Source: an uncultured Pseudomonadota bacterium
Lineage (GTDB): Bacteria; Pseudomonadota; Gammaproteobacteria; Xanthomonadales; Wenzhouxiangellaceae
Direction: 5' to 3'
Length of the DNA: 64,000 nucleotides
Assembly: GCA_937138395.1 (NCBI GenBank)
Contig: CAKZPB010000077.1
Span: 42,589 to 106,588 of the forward strand
Part shown: positions 36,859 to 45,803 of the stretch, piece after piece
How the letters are laid out: each line of letters opens with the position of its first letter
Position numbering within the stretch: the stretch's first letter is position 1
Program-made: the position numbers and the translations under genes
Notes under the pieces: model-generated
What the model was told of the DNA's origin: nothing
Database searches by the model: none
The model's input: the letters and a program-made list of their open reading frames with translations, nothing else

Positions 36859-38591
36859 TCCTGACCCTGAGCGGGATCGGCGTTTCGGACGGCATTGCCA
36901 TCGGCAAGGTGCACGTATTGTCAACCGGTGAGCTCGAATTGCCTGAACATCATCTTGAGAAATCCGAGCTTGAAGCTGAGGTCGAACGGTTACGCCGCGC
37001 AGTCAAACGAGCCGAGCAGAGGCTGCAGGATGTAGAGCAGGGTATCCAGCAGGTCGAATCCGACCCGGCGCGTGAGTTGCTGCAGACCCATCGGCTGATG
37101 ATCAAGGACGATGCGCTGGTTGGCCAGGCCATCCGATGGATTCGATCGGAGCAAATCAATGCCGAATGGGCGCTGGATCGTCAGTCGGCTGCGTTGCGAC
37201 GGGAAATCGAGCGAATCGAAGATGACTATATTGCACACAGGGTCGAAGACCTGGACCAGGTGGTCCGCTTGTTGCAGCAAGAACTCGGCCAGCAGCCCTC
37301 TCCGGTGCTGGATCAGCGCGTTCCACATCAATTGGCTGATACCATCATCATGGCCAAGCAGTTGAGCCCGGCCGAGCTTGCTCTTCTGCAGCAACGCCAG
37401 GTTGCAGGGCTGATTACCGAACATGGTGGCATCTGGTCGCATAGCGCAATTGTTGCGCGTTCGCTCGGCATACCGATGGTCATGGCGGTGCATCATGGCC
37501 GCCGATTGCTGCGCGAAAATGAGCCCATCATTCTGGACAGCCACTATGGTGTCGTCCTGGCGACCCAGGATGACCGATTGCACGCGCACTATGCAGAAAA
37601 GCGCAGTCATGCGCTGCGTAACCGGAATCAATTTCAGCGCTATCTCGCCGCCCCGAATCGAACCCGTGATGGGGAGCGGTTCCAGCTATTTGCCAATGCC
37701 GAGCTGGATACTGAGCTGGTGCGAGCCATCCAGAATGACAGCGCGGGCGTGGGCCTGATGCGAACCGAGTTCATGTTTTCGTTTGATGAGCTGACGGATG
37801 AAGAGGGTCAGTATCAGGCATATTGCAACGCGCTCGATATACTGGGCGGTAAGCCGTTAACGATCCGTACCCTGGATATCGGTACCGATAAACTGCCGCG
37901 TGAACTGCGTCGCATGCACGGCCCCAATCCTTCACTGGGGTTGCGTGGCTTGCGCATGTCGTTATCGATGCAGGAAATCTTTCAGGTCCAGCTGCGCGCC
38001 ATTCTCAGGGCATCACTGCACGGACCCGTGCGCATACTGCTTCCGATGTTAACGCGTGTTGAAGAGGTTCATCAGGCTCGAATCGTTGTTTCAGCCTGTC
38101 GCGAACAGCTCCAGGTCCGAGGCATCAGGCCGGATCCGGATATACCGATCGGTGGCATGATCGAAACCCCGGCCGCTGCATTGATGATCGACCCCCTGGT
38201 GCGTGAGCTCGATTTCATCTCGATCGGCACTAATGACCTGGTGCAGTATGTGTTGGCCGTCGATCGGCAGGATGAGTTGGTCAGTCATCTGTTTACGCCT
38301 TCCAATCGCGCTGTGCTGCTGTTGCTCGACCAGGTTGTGCGGGCCGGGCGCAAACATGATCGACCGATGCAGGTGTGTGGTGAAATGGCCGGTGATCCAA
38401 AGCTGGTGCGATTGCTGCTCGGTCTGGGCTTGAATGAATTCAGCCTGCCGCCAGCACACATGGCAGAAATCAAGGCCAACTTGACTCAGGCCCATGCGGA
38501 TCGCTGTCGAAAAGCGCTGCAGTCGTTTCTGAATGCCGACGATGACGAAGATGGTCAACAGCTGATCGAAGCGCTGGTAAGCAACCACTAG
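36855..38591 (+). CDS. ptsI: PTS enzyme I
   Basis: This 578-residue protein takes phosphate from phosphoenolpyruvate and passes it to HPr. The phosphorylation-site histidine is H196 in GGIWSHSAIVAR. The usual threonine two residues before it is tryptophan here. The PEP-binding domain has GLMRTEFMF, and CGEMAGDP near the C-terminus includes the catalytic cysteine. There is no GAF domain, so it is of PtsI rather than PtsP type. It overlaps ptsH by four bases and ends the chain. Confidence 0.94.
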   Translation: MILTLSGIGVSDGIAIGKVHVLSTGELELPEHHLEKSELEAEVERLRRAVKRAEQRLQDVEQGIQQVESDPARELLQTHRLMIKDDALVGQAIRWIRSEQINAEWALDRQSAALRREIERIEDDYIAHRVEDLDQVVRLLQQELGQQPSPVLDQRVPHQLADTIIMAKQLSPAELALLQQRQVAGLITEHGGIWSHSAIVARSLGIPMVMAVHHGRRLLRENEPIILDSHYGVVLATQDDRLHAHYAEKRSHALRNRNQFQRYLAAPNRTRDGERFQLFANAELDTELVRAIQNDSAGVGLMRTEFMFSFDELTDEEGQYQAYCNALDILGGKPLTIRTLDIGTDKLPRELRRMHGPNPSLGLRGLRMSLSMQEIFQVQLRAILRASLHGPVRILLPMLTRVEEVHQARIVVSACREQLQVRGIRPDPDIPIGGMIETPAAALMIDPLVRELDFISIGTNDLVQYVLAVDRQDELVSHLFTPSNRAVLLLLDQVVRAGRKHDRPMQVCGEMAGDPKLVRLLLGLGLNEFSLPPAHMAEIKANLTQAHADRCRKALQSFLNADDDEDGQQLIEALVSNH

Positions 38592-38703
38592 AGAGCCATG
38601 GTGACTGAATAGGACCATTACCCAAATATGGATTGACGGGAAGTCGTGCCAATATGAGTCCGGTTCGGTTTATTTTTTCATCGAATCAAGGAATTGATCA
38701 GTC

Positions 38704-40674
38704 TTGAATCATTCAATCTCATCTGAACAAACCAGGCCCCTGTGGGTGCCGAGCAGTGCAAGCATCAAGGGTTCGCACATGGCGCAATTAATCGAGCGTG
38801 TGGCGGCCGAGCACGCGACCGGGGTTACCGATTATGCGTCGCTGTATCGGTTCTCGTTGGCTCATCCCGAAGCCTTCTGGAACTCGATCTGGGCATATGC
38901 TGATATTCGAGGTGAGCAGGGCCCGCGTTTCAGCGAGGCCTGGCCGGATATGCCTGGCGCCAGGTTTTATCCCGAGGGCCGGCTGAATTTTGCCGAAAAC
39001 CTGCTGCGCTGCCGTGATCATCGCATCGCCATCGAGTTTGCCAATGAGGCGGGTGATCGCAGGCAAATGACTTATCGGGCGCTCAATGCGGAGGTCAGTC
39101 GCGTGGCCGCCGGCCTGCAAGGGCTCGGTATAGAACCAGGCGACCGCGTCGCGGCCTATATGCCGAATGTGCCTGAGACCGTCATCGCCATGTTGGCGAC
39201 AGCTGCAATCGGAGCTGTCTGGTCTTCATGCTCGCCGGATTTTGGCGTGCCGGGCGTGATGGACCGCTTTGGCCAGATCAAGCCCAAGGTATTGATCGCA
39301 GCCAGTGGCTATTGCTACAACGGCAAGACCTTTGACTGCCTGGAGCGCGTGCAGACCCTGCTGCCTGAACTGACCAGCGTGGAGGCCACGATTATCGTGC
39401 CCTATGTGCATAGTGTCGAAGCGCTGCCGGAGTCGTTGAATGCCGTGCTGTGGGACCAACTGGCGTCCGATCACGACGAGCCGCTGGAATTTGAGGCGTT
39501 CCCATTTGGTCATCCGCTCTATATCCTGTATTCATCCGGTACGACCGGCATCCCCAAGTGCATCGTGCACAGTGCCGGCGGTACGCTGCTGCAGCACGTC
39601 AAGGAACTGATGCTGCACACCGATCTGCATCGCGCCGATCGATTCTTCTATTACACGACCTGCGGCTGGATGATGTGGAACTGGTTGGTATCGGGCCTTG
39701 CGGTCGAATCGACCGTTGTGCTGTATGACGGCTCGCCGTTTTATCCCGATGGCCATGTGCTGTGGAATTTGATCGACGAGCTCGATATCACGATCTTCGG
39801 CACCAGCGCAAAATGGATTGCGGCATGCGACAAGGCCGGCTTGAAGCCCCGTGAAAGCCATTCACTCGATTCGCTTCGCGTCATGCTGTCGACCGGATCA
39901 CCGCTGCTGCCGGAATCGTTTGACTACGTTTATCGAGACGTCAAGTCCGATCTGCAGCTGAGCTCGATTTCGGGCGGTACCGACATTGTGTCCTGCTTTG
40001 CGCTCGGCAATCCATTGCTGCCGGTCTACCGCGGCGAACTGCAGTGCCGCGGATTGGGCATGAACGTCGAAATTCGCGATGACCAGGGCAAAGTGGTTGA
40101 ACAGCAGACCGGCGAGTTGACCTGTTCGATGCCGTTTCCATCCATGCCGATCGGCTTCTGGAACGATCCGGACGGTCAGCGATATCAGGCAGCCTATTTC
40201 GATACCTTTCCCAACGTCTGGAGCCAGGGCGACTACGCAGAGTTAACCGCCCACAATGGCGTAAGGATCTTTGGCCGCTCGGACGCCACGCTGAACCCGG
40301 GTGGCGTCCGAATCGGTACCGCGGAAATCTATCGCCAAGTGGAACAGCTCGACGAAGTCATTGAATCCTTATGCGTCGGTCAGCAATGGCAGGACGACGA
40401 GCGCGTGGTGCTTTTCGTTCGACTGCGTGACGGCGTCGAACTGGACGAGGCGCTGCAGCAGAAGATTCGAAGCCATATCCGCCAGCATGCAACCCCGCGC
40501 CACGTGCCGGCCCGGATTCTGGCCGTCACCGATCTCCCACGCACCGTGTCCGGAAAAATCACCGAACTGGCCGTGCGCGACGTCATCCACGGCCGACCGG
40601 TCAAGAACACCACGGCGCTGGCCAATCCCGAGGTGCTGGAGCAGTTCAGGCATCGTCCGGAGCTACAAAGCTGA
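38704..40674 (+). CDS. acetoacetyl-CoA synthetase
   Basis: This 656-residue acyl-adenylate ligase activates acetoacetate to its CoA thioester. The N-terminal ACAS domain includes AFWNSIWAYADI, the adenylation motif YSSGTTGIPKCIVHS lies at about 275-289, and SISGGTDIVSCFALG and VRIGTAEIYRQVE are characteristic of the acetoacetate-type enzymes. The catalytic lysine is in SGKITELAV near the C-terminus. A TTG start at 38704 has AAGGAA at 38689-38694 and keeps RPLWVPS, which aligns with the family start; an ATG at 38779 would cut this off. It is monocistronic, in a ketone-body or polyhydroxyalkanoate-type role. Confidence 0.9.
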   Translation: MNHSISSEQTRPLWVPSSASIKGSHMAQLIERVAAEHATGVTDYASLYRFSLAHPEAFWNSIWAYADIRGEQGPRFSEAWPDMPGARFYPEGRLNFAENLLRCRDHRIAIEFANEAGDRRQMTYRALNAEVSRVAAGLQGLGIEPGDRVAAYMPNVPETVIAMLATAAIGAVWSSCSPDFGVPGVMDRFGQIKPKVLIAASGYCYNGKTFDCLERVQTLLPELTSVEATIIVPYVHSVEALPESLNAVLWDQLASDHDEPLEFEAFPFGHPLYILYSSGTTGIPKCIVHSAGGTLLQHVKELMLHTDLHRADRFFYYTTCGWMMWNWLVSGLAVESTVVLYDGSPFYPDGHVLWNLIDELDITIFGTSAKWIAACDKAGLKPRESHSLDSLRVMLSTGSPLLPESFDYVYRDVKSDLQLSSISGGTDIVSCFALGNPLLPVYRGELQCRGLGMNVEIRDDQGKVVEQQTGELTCSMPFPSMPIGFWNDPDGQRYQAAYFDTFPNVWSQGDYAELTAHNGVRIFGRSDATLNPGGVRIGTAEIYRQVEQLDEVIESLCVGQQWQDDERVVLFVRLRDGVELDEALQQKIRSHIRQHATPRHVPARILAVTDLPRTVSGKITELAVRDVIHGRPVKNTTALANPEVLEQFRHRPELQS

Positions 40675-40696
40675 GCTCGAGATTCCAAAACTGCGA

Positions 40697-40963
40697 TCAG
40701 TTCGTCCTCGCCGTAGCCGTATCCTCAGCCTGTTGTTCCTTGATCAGGGCGATAAACCCTGCGCGTTCAAAATGAAGTAATCCTAAAAATAAGAACAAAC
40801 TGACCGTAAACATGGTTCGCTCTAGTTGCGCATCGATATACAGAAACAAAGTCAGCCACACCAATGCATTGACGAACAAAAAACTAGAAAAATTAATTGC
40901 AGTCTTGGGATTTGCTTGTCGCGAAACTAATTTAGCGCACCAATTTTTTGCCAGTAATTCCAT
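40697..40963 (-). CDS. small two-helix membrane protein, unknown function
   Basis: The ATG at 40963 has a near-perfect ribosome site on the minus strand (GGCAGGAG, six bases before the start). The 88-residue product has two hydrophobic segments (about 22-43 and 50-76) separated by a short polar loop, and a hydrophilic tail. Upstream in-frame codons to 41134 lack a ribosome site and hydrophobic character. The local base composition is richer in A+T than the neighbours. It converges with the acetoacetyl-CoA synthetase gene 22 bases away. I do not recognise a family. Confidence 0.65.
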   Translation of the reverse strand: MELLAKNWCAKLVSRQANPKTAINFSSFLFVNALVWLTLFLYIDAQLERTMFTVSLFLFLGLLHFERAGFIALIKEQQAEDTATARTN

Positions 40964-41214
40964 ATTGTCTCCTGCCCTATGAGTGACGTCATCGACAATC
41001 AAACCTACCGCGCGTACTGCCCTAATTTCAAGCCAATCAAGGCCGTGACGCGGCCTATTCATCGTTGCGGGCGGTGTGAATTTAAGCAATGAGTCGACAC
41101 GCCGGGTTAGGCCAATCAACAAAGAAGAGCTCAATAATCAACGCAAACAACTGAAAAACAACGTTTATTTCTGATAGTTACAGCGCGTAGCCGAAGGTCA
41201 CATAAACAAAAGAC

Positions 41215-41256
41215 TTGATTTTTGCGTCATGGTGATATAGTCTACTAATACACCAT
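41215..41256 (+). promoter_or_regulatory. promoter with overlapping palindrome upstream of RND efflux operon
   Basis: TTGATT (41215-41220) and TATAGT (41236-41241) form a possible promoter with a short 15-base spacer. The -10 lies inside an imperfect 28-base palindrome with outer arms ATGGTG (41229-41234) and CACCAT (41251-41256). A repressor of TetR or similar type bound there would block the promoter. No regulator gene is adjacent. The remaining 250 bases up to the small membrane-protein gene hold nothing recognisable. Confidence 0.5.
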
Positions 41257-41284
41257 ATCTCTTCGTTTGCGCAGGACTACTGTG

Positions 41285-42451
41285 ATGAATACTCGACGCT
41301 GGATGTTGCTTCTCCTGGTGCTGGTCAGTCTGCTGGCCGGTTGTCAGTCTCAGGATTCCCAGACCACCGCTGACGATGAGTCGGCAACGGAAGAAACCGA
41401 GCAGGTCGCGGCTATTCCGGTTGAGGCTGAAACCCTGGCGCTGGGTTCGATTTCGGCCTTTTATTCATCCACCGGCACGCTGGAAGCGGACCGCGAGGCC
41501 CGCGTGGTTCCACGCCTGGCCGGTCAGATTGTTTTGATCGAGGTTGAAGAGGGCGATCGCGTAGCACAGGGGCAGGTCCTGGCGCGGGTGGATGCCGATC
41601 GATTGCGCATTGAAAAGCAGCAGGCCGAGGCGGATCTGAGTCGAATGCGTCAGGATTTCGAGCGTCATCGGGAGATGCACGCACGTGATCTGATCAGCAC
41701 CGAAGTGTTCGAGCGCGTCAAGTACGACTTCGAAGCACAGCAGGCGCGCGTGGAACTGGTGGATCTCGAGCTTTCCTACAGCAAGATCAAGGCTCCGTTT
41801 GCCGGCGTGGTGTCGGAGCGCATGATCAAACTGGGCAATCAGGTCAATACCGTTGATCCGATTTTTGTCATCACCGCAATGGATCCACTCCAGGCTACGC
41901 TGGATGTGCCGGAGCGCGAGCTGGCACGACTCGAGGATGATCAGCGCGTCAGCGTTCGACTGGATGCCCTGCCGGGCGAAGTGTTCGATGGTTTCGTCCA
42001 GCGTATTGCGCCGGTCATCGATGCCGGTTCAGGTACGTTCCGGGTTACGGTCGAGGTGTCCGATTCAAATGATCGACTGCGCCCCGGCATGTTCGGTCGC
42101 TTCCAGATCGTGTTTGATCAGCGTGAATCCGTGCTGTTGGCACCGGTCGAGGCCGTTGCACTGGAAGATGGCCGTGCTTCGGTCTATGTGATTGAAGACG
42201 GCGTGGTCTCTCAGCGCACGATTGAATTGGGCTATCGAAACAACGGCAAATATGAAGTCACCCAGGGATTGTCCGAGGGTGAGCGCGTGGTGGTACTTGG
42301 CCAGGCTGCATTGAGTGAGGGCGCACGCGTTGTCGTGCTGGGCGACAGCGTCAGCCAGGGCGAGGCCATCGAGGTTGCCAGTGAATCCGATCCGCTGAGC
42401 GCGGAAAACAATCCGCAAGACCAGAATACGGATCACGGCACCCAGTCATGA
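41285..42451 (+). CDS. RND efflux periplasmic adaptor (lipoprotein)
   Basis: The protein has 388 residues. The signal ends in lipobox SLLAGC (cysteine at about 19). The barrel-sandwich, alpha-hairpin and beta-barrel domains follow in the usual order, with APFAGVVSERMIKLGNQV at the lipoyl half. It bridges the permeases to an outer-membrane channel. The start at 41285 is the ATG that gives a clean signal peptide; TTG at 41267 is less likely. It overlaps the next gene as ATGA. An outer-membrane TolC-like gene is not in the operon. Confidence 0.92.
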   Translation: MNTRRWMLLLLVLVSLLAGCQSQDSQTTADDESATEETEQVAAIPVEAETLALGSISAFYSSTGTLEADREARVVPRLAGQIVLIEVEEGDRVAQGQVLARVDADRLRIEKQQAEADLSRMRQDFERHREMHARDLISTEVFERVKYDFEAQQARVELVDLELSYSKIKAPFAGVVSERMIKLGNQVNTVDPIFVITAMDPLQATLDVPERELARLEDDQRVSVRLDALPGEVFDGFVQRIAPVIDAGSGTFRVTVEVSDSNDRLRPGMFGRFQIVFDQRESVLLAPVEAVALEDGRASVYVIEDGVVSQRTIELGYRNNGKYEVTQGLSEGERVVVLGQAALSEGARVVVLGDSVSQGEAIEVASESDPLSAENNPQDQNTDHGTQS

Positions 42452-45400
42452 AACTGATCCGCCTGGCGACCCGGCGCCGGGTCACGATTCTGATGTTTAC
42501 CGTGGCCGTGATGCTGTTTGGCCTGGTATCGCTGACTCGTCTGCCGATCAGCCTGTTGCCTGATTTGTCCTATCCCACGTTGACGGTGCGAACTGACTAC
42601 AGCGGCGCGGCGCCGGCCGAAGTTGAAACCTTGATTACCCGACCGATTGAAGAAGCGTTGGGTGTCGTGCGCGGTGTTCGACTGGTGCACTCGGTATCGC
42701 GCGCCGGCCAGTCGGACGTCACGCTGGAATTTGTCTGGGGCTCCGATATGGATATGGCGGCCCTGGATGTCCGTGAGCGGCTCGAGACGGTCGACCTGCC
42801 GATGCAGGCAGAACGTCCGCTGTTGCTACGATTTGATCCATCGACCGAGCCGGTACTGCGATTCGCGCTCAGCCGATCAGAGACCGCTGCCACCGCCTCG
42901 TCTGAATCGGCCGTACAAACCATCCTGCCCCGGGCCGAGCTGAACAACACGACCGCGGAACTGCGCATTCTGCGCCGCTATGCCGATGAGCAGCTGGTGA
43001 AATCGCTGGAATCGATTGCCGGTGTCGCCGCGATTACCGTCAGTGGCGGTCTTGAAGACGAAATCCAGGTGGTCGTGGACCAATACCGATTGGCTCAGCT
43101 GCGGCTGACGATTGAGCAGGTGATCCAGCGCCTTAGTGCCAGCAATGTCAATCTGTCGGGTGGCCGTCTCGAGGAGGGCAGTCGCCAGTTCCTGGTTCGC
43201 ACCATCAATGAATTTGAAACGGTGGACCAGATTGATCAGACCATTATTGCGACCCAGGACGGGCGACCGGTCTATCTGAGTGATATTGCCGAGGTCCGCG
43301 AAAGCTGGCGCGAACGCGAGGCGATTACGCGCGTGAACGGAGCCGAGACGGTCGAGTTGGCGCTCTACCGTGAGGGCGATGCCAATGTCGTGACCGTCGC
43401 CCGAGAGGTCGAACGCAATCTGAACCGGGTACGTGTCGATCTGCCTGATGATCTTCAGCTGGTTTCGATCTACGACCAGTCGGTCTTCATTCGCAATGCA
43501 ATCCTGCAGGTCGTGCAAGCGGCACTGCTGGGCGGTCTTTTCGCGATTGCCGTGCTGTATGTGTTTTTGCGCAATGCCAAGTCGACCGCGATTATTGCCA
43601 CCGCGATTCCGGTATCAGTCATGGCGACGTTTGCAGCCATGTATGGCGGCGGCTTGAGCCTGAACATCATGTCGCTCGGTGGGCTGGCGCTGGCCATTGG
43701 ACTGCTCGTCGATAATGCGATTGTGGTATTGGAAAATATCGCGCGCAAACGCGAGGATGGTGAGTCGATTCTGGAATCGGCCCGGTCCGGCGCAGGCGAA
43801 GTCGCCTCGGCCGTGGTTGCATCGACGCTGACCACGATTGCCGTGTTTCTGCCGCTGGCCTTCGTCGATGGTATTGCCGGTCAACTGTTTCGTGATCAGG
43901 CATTGACCGTGACCTTCGCATTACTGGTTTCGTTGTTTGTGGCGCTGACGTTGATCCCGATGCTGGCCTCGCTCGGGCAAAAAGCCGGTCCGATCCATCG
44001 CCGGTCCAGCAGCGATCCGGAGCGCAACGCATTCACTGAATTGACCAATGACTATCAGGCCAACACACGTCTTGGCGGTTGGCTTCACCGAACGCGCGTG
44101 CGCCTGGTCAACGCGGTTGCGGTGCTGTGCACCCGGGTGGCCGGCTTCTTGTTCAATACCATCAGCAGGCTGTTGCAGTGGCTGTTGCAGCCGCTGGTCT
44201 GGTTATTCAATCGACTGTATGGCGGCGTCGCCGGCATTTACCCGAACGTGCTCGGTGGCGCACTGCAACAACGAAGCCTTGTTCTGTTGACTGCAGTGCT
44301 GCTGTTTGGCGGCTCACTGGCACTGGTGCCGCGCCTGGGGATGGATCTGGTGCCGAGTCTGTCGCAGGGTGAATTCAATGTCGAAGTGGCGCTGGCGCCC
44401 GGCACACCGCTGAACCGAACCGATCAGGTGATTGCACAGATTGACCAACAGATTCGACAGCACCCGGCAGTAGACCGCACCTACATCGTGGCCGGCACCG
44501 GCAGCCGACTGGATACCAATCCGGAGGAGGCCGGGGAGTACTCAGGTACATTGAACGTCGTGTTGCAGCCGGGCCGTGCCGATGCTGAAGCCGATGTGAT
44601 GGATCGCTTGCGGGGCATCATGCAAACCGTACCAGGCGCCAGCTACAGCATTTCGCGTCCCGAGTTGTTTTCGTTTGATACGCCGCTGGTCGTCGAGATT
44701 GCCGGCTTTGATCTTGAGGCACTGCAGCAGGTCTCAAGCCAGATTCAACGTGCAATGGTCGCCTCCGAGCAATTCGCTGATATCGAATCGAGCATGACTG
44801 CCGGTCATCCTGAATTGCAGATCCGGTTCGACCACGAGCGCGCAGCTCAGCTCGGTCTGCGGGCCGATCAAATCGCGAACACCATTGTGCGTCAAATCGA
44901 CGGTGAGGTCGCCACGCGTTTTTCTTCGTTGGATCGACGTATCGATGTGCTGGTGCGTGCGCGCGATGATCAACGGCAATCGGCCGATCAGATCGCCAAA
45001 TTGGTCATCAACCCGGGTGCCGATCGTCCGGTAACGCTGGATGCGGTGGCCGATATCGAGATGGTCATCGGGCCAGGTGAAATCCGTCGTTCCGCCCAGC
45101 AGCGCGTCGCCGTGCTTTCGACGCAGCCGCGAGTCGGCGATCTTGGTCAGGCCACTGAGACTGCTCAGGCGATTATTTCCGGAATCACCTTGCCGTCTGG
45201 CATCAACGTGCGCGTGGCAGGCCAAAGCGATGAGATGAAGCGCTCATTCGAGTCACTGATGATGGCACTTGCTCTGGCTGTGTTCCTGGTTTATCTGGTC
45301 ATGGCATCCCAGTTCGAGTCCCTGCTGCATCCGTTCGTGATTTTGATGACCGTGCCGTTGGCACTGACCGGTGCCATTCTGGCACTTTGGCTCACCGGTT

Positions 45401-45792
45401 CCAGTATTTCGGTCGTCGTCTTCATCGGCTTGATCATGCTGGTCGGGATCGTCGTCAACAATGCGATTGTGCTGGTCACACGCATCAATCAACTGCGAGA
45501 ACAGGGGTTGGAGCGTCAGCAGGCCATTGTTGAAGCCGGTCAGGCCCGGTTACGTCCCATCATCATGACCACGCTGACCACCGTCCTCGGTTTATTGCCG
45601 CTGGCAATCGGCCTTGGCGAAGGCGCCGAGCTGCGTGCCCCGATGGCGATCACCGTCATCGGCGGGTTGCTGCTTGCAACCGCGCTGACGCTGATCGTGA
45701 TTCCGGTGCTGTACAGCGTTCTGGATCGATCGGATCGAGGTGTGCAGCCTGAACCGGCCGGTTCGCTGCAACCGGCTTCGGAAAACGGCTGA
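42448..45792 (+). CDS. RND efflux permease 1
   Basis: This 1114-residue protein belongs to the AcrB/MdtB-like superfamily with twelve membrane helices and two large periplasmic loops. Helix 4 reads GLALAIGLLVDNAIVVLENI: the second of the two acidic residues found in AcrB is asparagine. Between helices 6 and 7 there is an unusually long insertion (about 510-605) with an amphipathic, tryptophan- and leucine-rich section (LLQWLLQPLVWLFNRLY). It exports a hydrophobic compound by proton antiport; the substrate is unknown. It is followed by a second permease after 11 bases. Confidence 0.92.
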   Translation: MKLIRLATRRRVTILMFTVAVMLFGLVSLTRLPISLLPDLSYPTLTVRTDYSGAAPAEVETLITRPIEEALGVVRGVRLVHSVSRAGQSDVTLEFVWGSDMDMAALDVRERLETVDLPMQAERPLLLRFDPSTEPVLRFALSRSETAATASSESAVQTILPRAELNNTTAELRILRRYADEQLVKSLESIAGVAAITVSGGLEDEIQVVVDQYRLAQLRLTIEQVIQRLSASNVNLSGGRLEEGSRQFLVRTINEFETVDQIDQTIIATQDGRPVYLSDIAEVRESWREREAITRVNGAETVELALYREGDANVVTVAREVERNLNRVRVDLPDDLQLVSIYDQSVFIRNAILQVVQAALLGGLFAIAVLYVFLRNAKSTAIIATAIPVSVMATFAAMYGGGLSLNIMSLGGLALAIGLLVDNAIVVLENIARKREDGESILESARSGAGEVASAVVASTLTTIAVFLPLAFVDGIAGQLFRDQALTVTFALLVSLFVALTLIPMLASLGQKAGPIHRRSSSDPERNAFTELTNDYQANTRLGGWLHRTRVRLVNAVAVLCTRVAGFLFNTISRLLQWLLQPLVWLFNRLYGGVAGIYPNVLGGALQQRSLVLLTAVLLFGGSLALVPRLGMDLVPSLSQGEFNVEVALAPGTPLNRTDQVIAQIDQQIRQHPAVDRTYIVAGTGSRLDTNPEEAGEYSGTLNVVLQPGRADAEADVMDRLRGIMQTVPGASYSISRPELFSFDTPLVVEIAGFDLEALQQVSSQIQRAMVASEQFADIESSMTAGHPELQIRFDHERAAQLGLRADQIANTIVRQIDGEVATRFSSLDRRIDVLVRARDDQRQSADQIAKLVINPGADRPVTLDAVADIEMVIGPGEIRRSAQQRVAVLSTQPRVGDLGQATETAQAIISGITLPSGINVRVAGQSDEMKRSFESLMMALALAVFLVYLVMASQFESLLHPFVILMTVPLALTGAILALWLTGSSISVVVFIGLIMLVGIVVNNAIVLVTRINQLREQGLERQQAIVEAGQARLRPIIMTTLTTVLGLLPLAIGLGEGAELRAPMAITVIGGLLLATALTLIVIPVLYSVLDRSDRGVQPEPAGSLQPASENG

Positions 45793-45803
45793 GGCGGGGG
45801 CAC

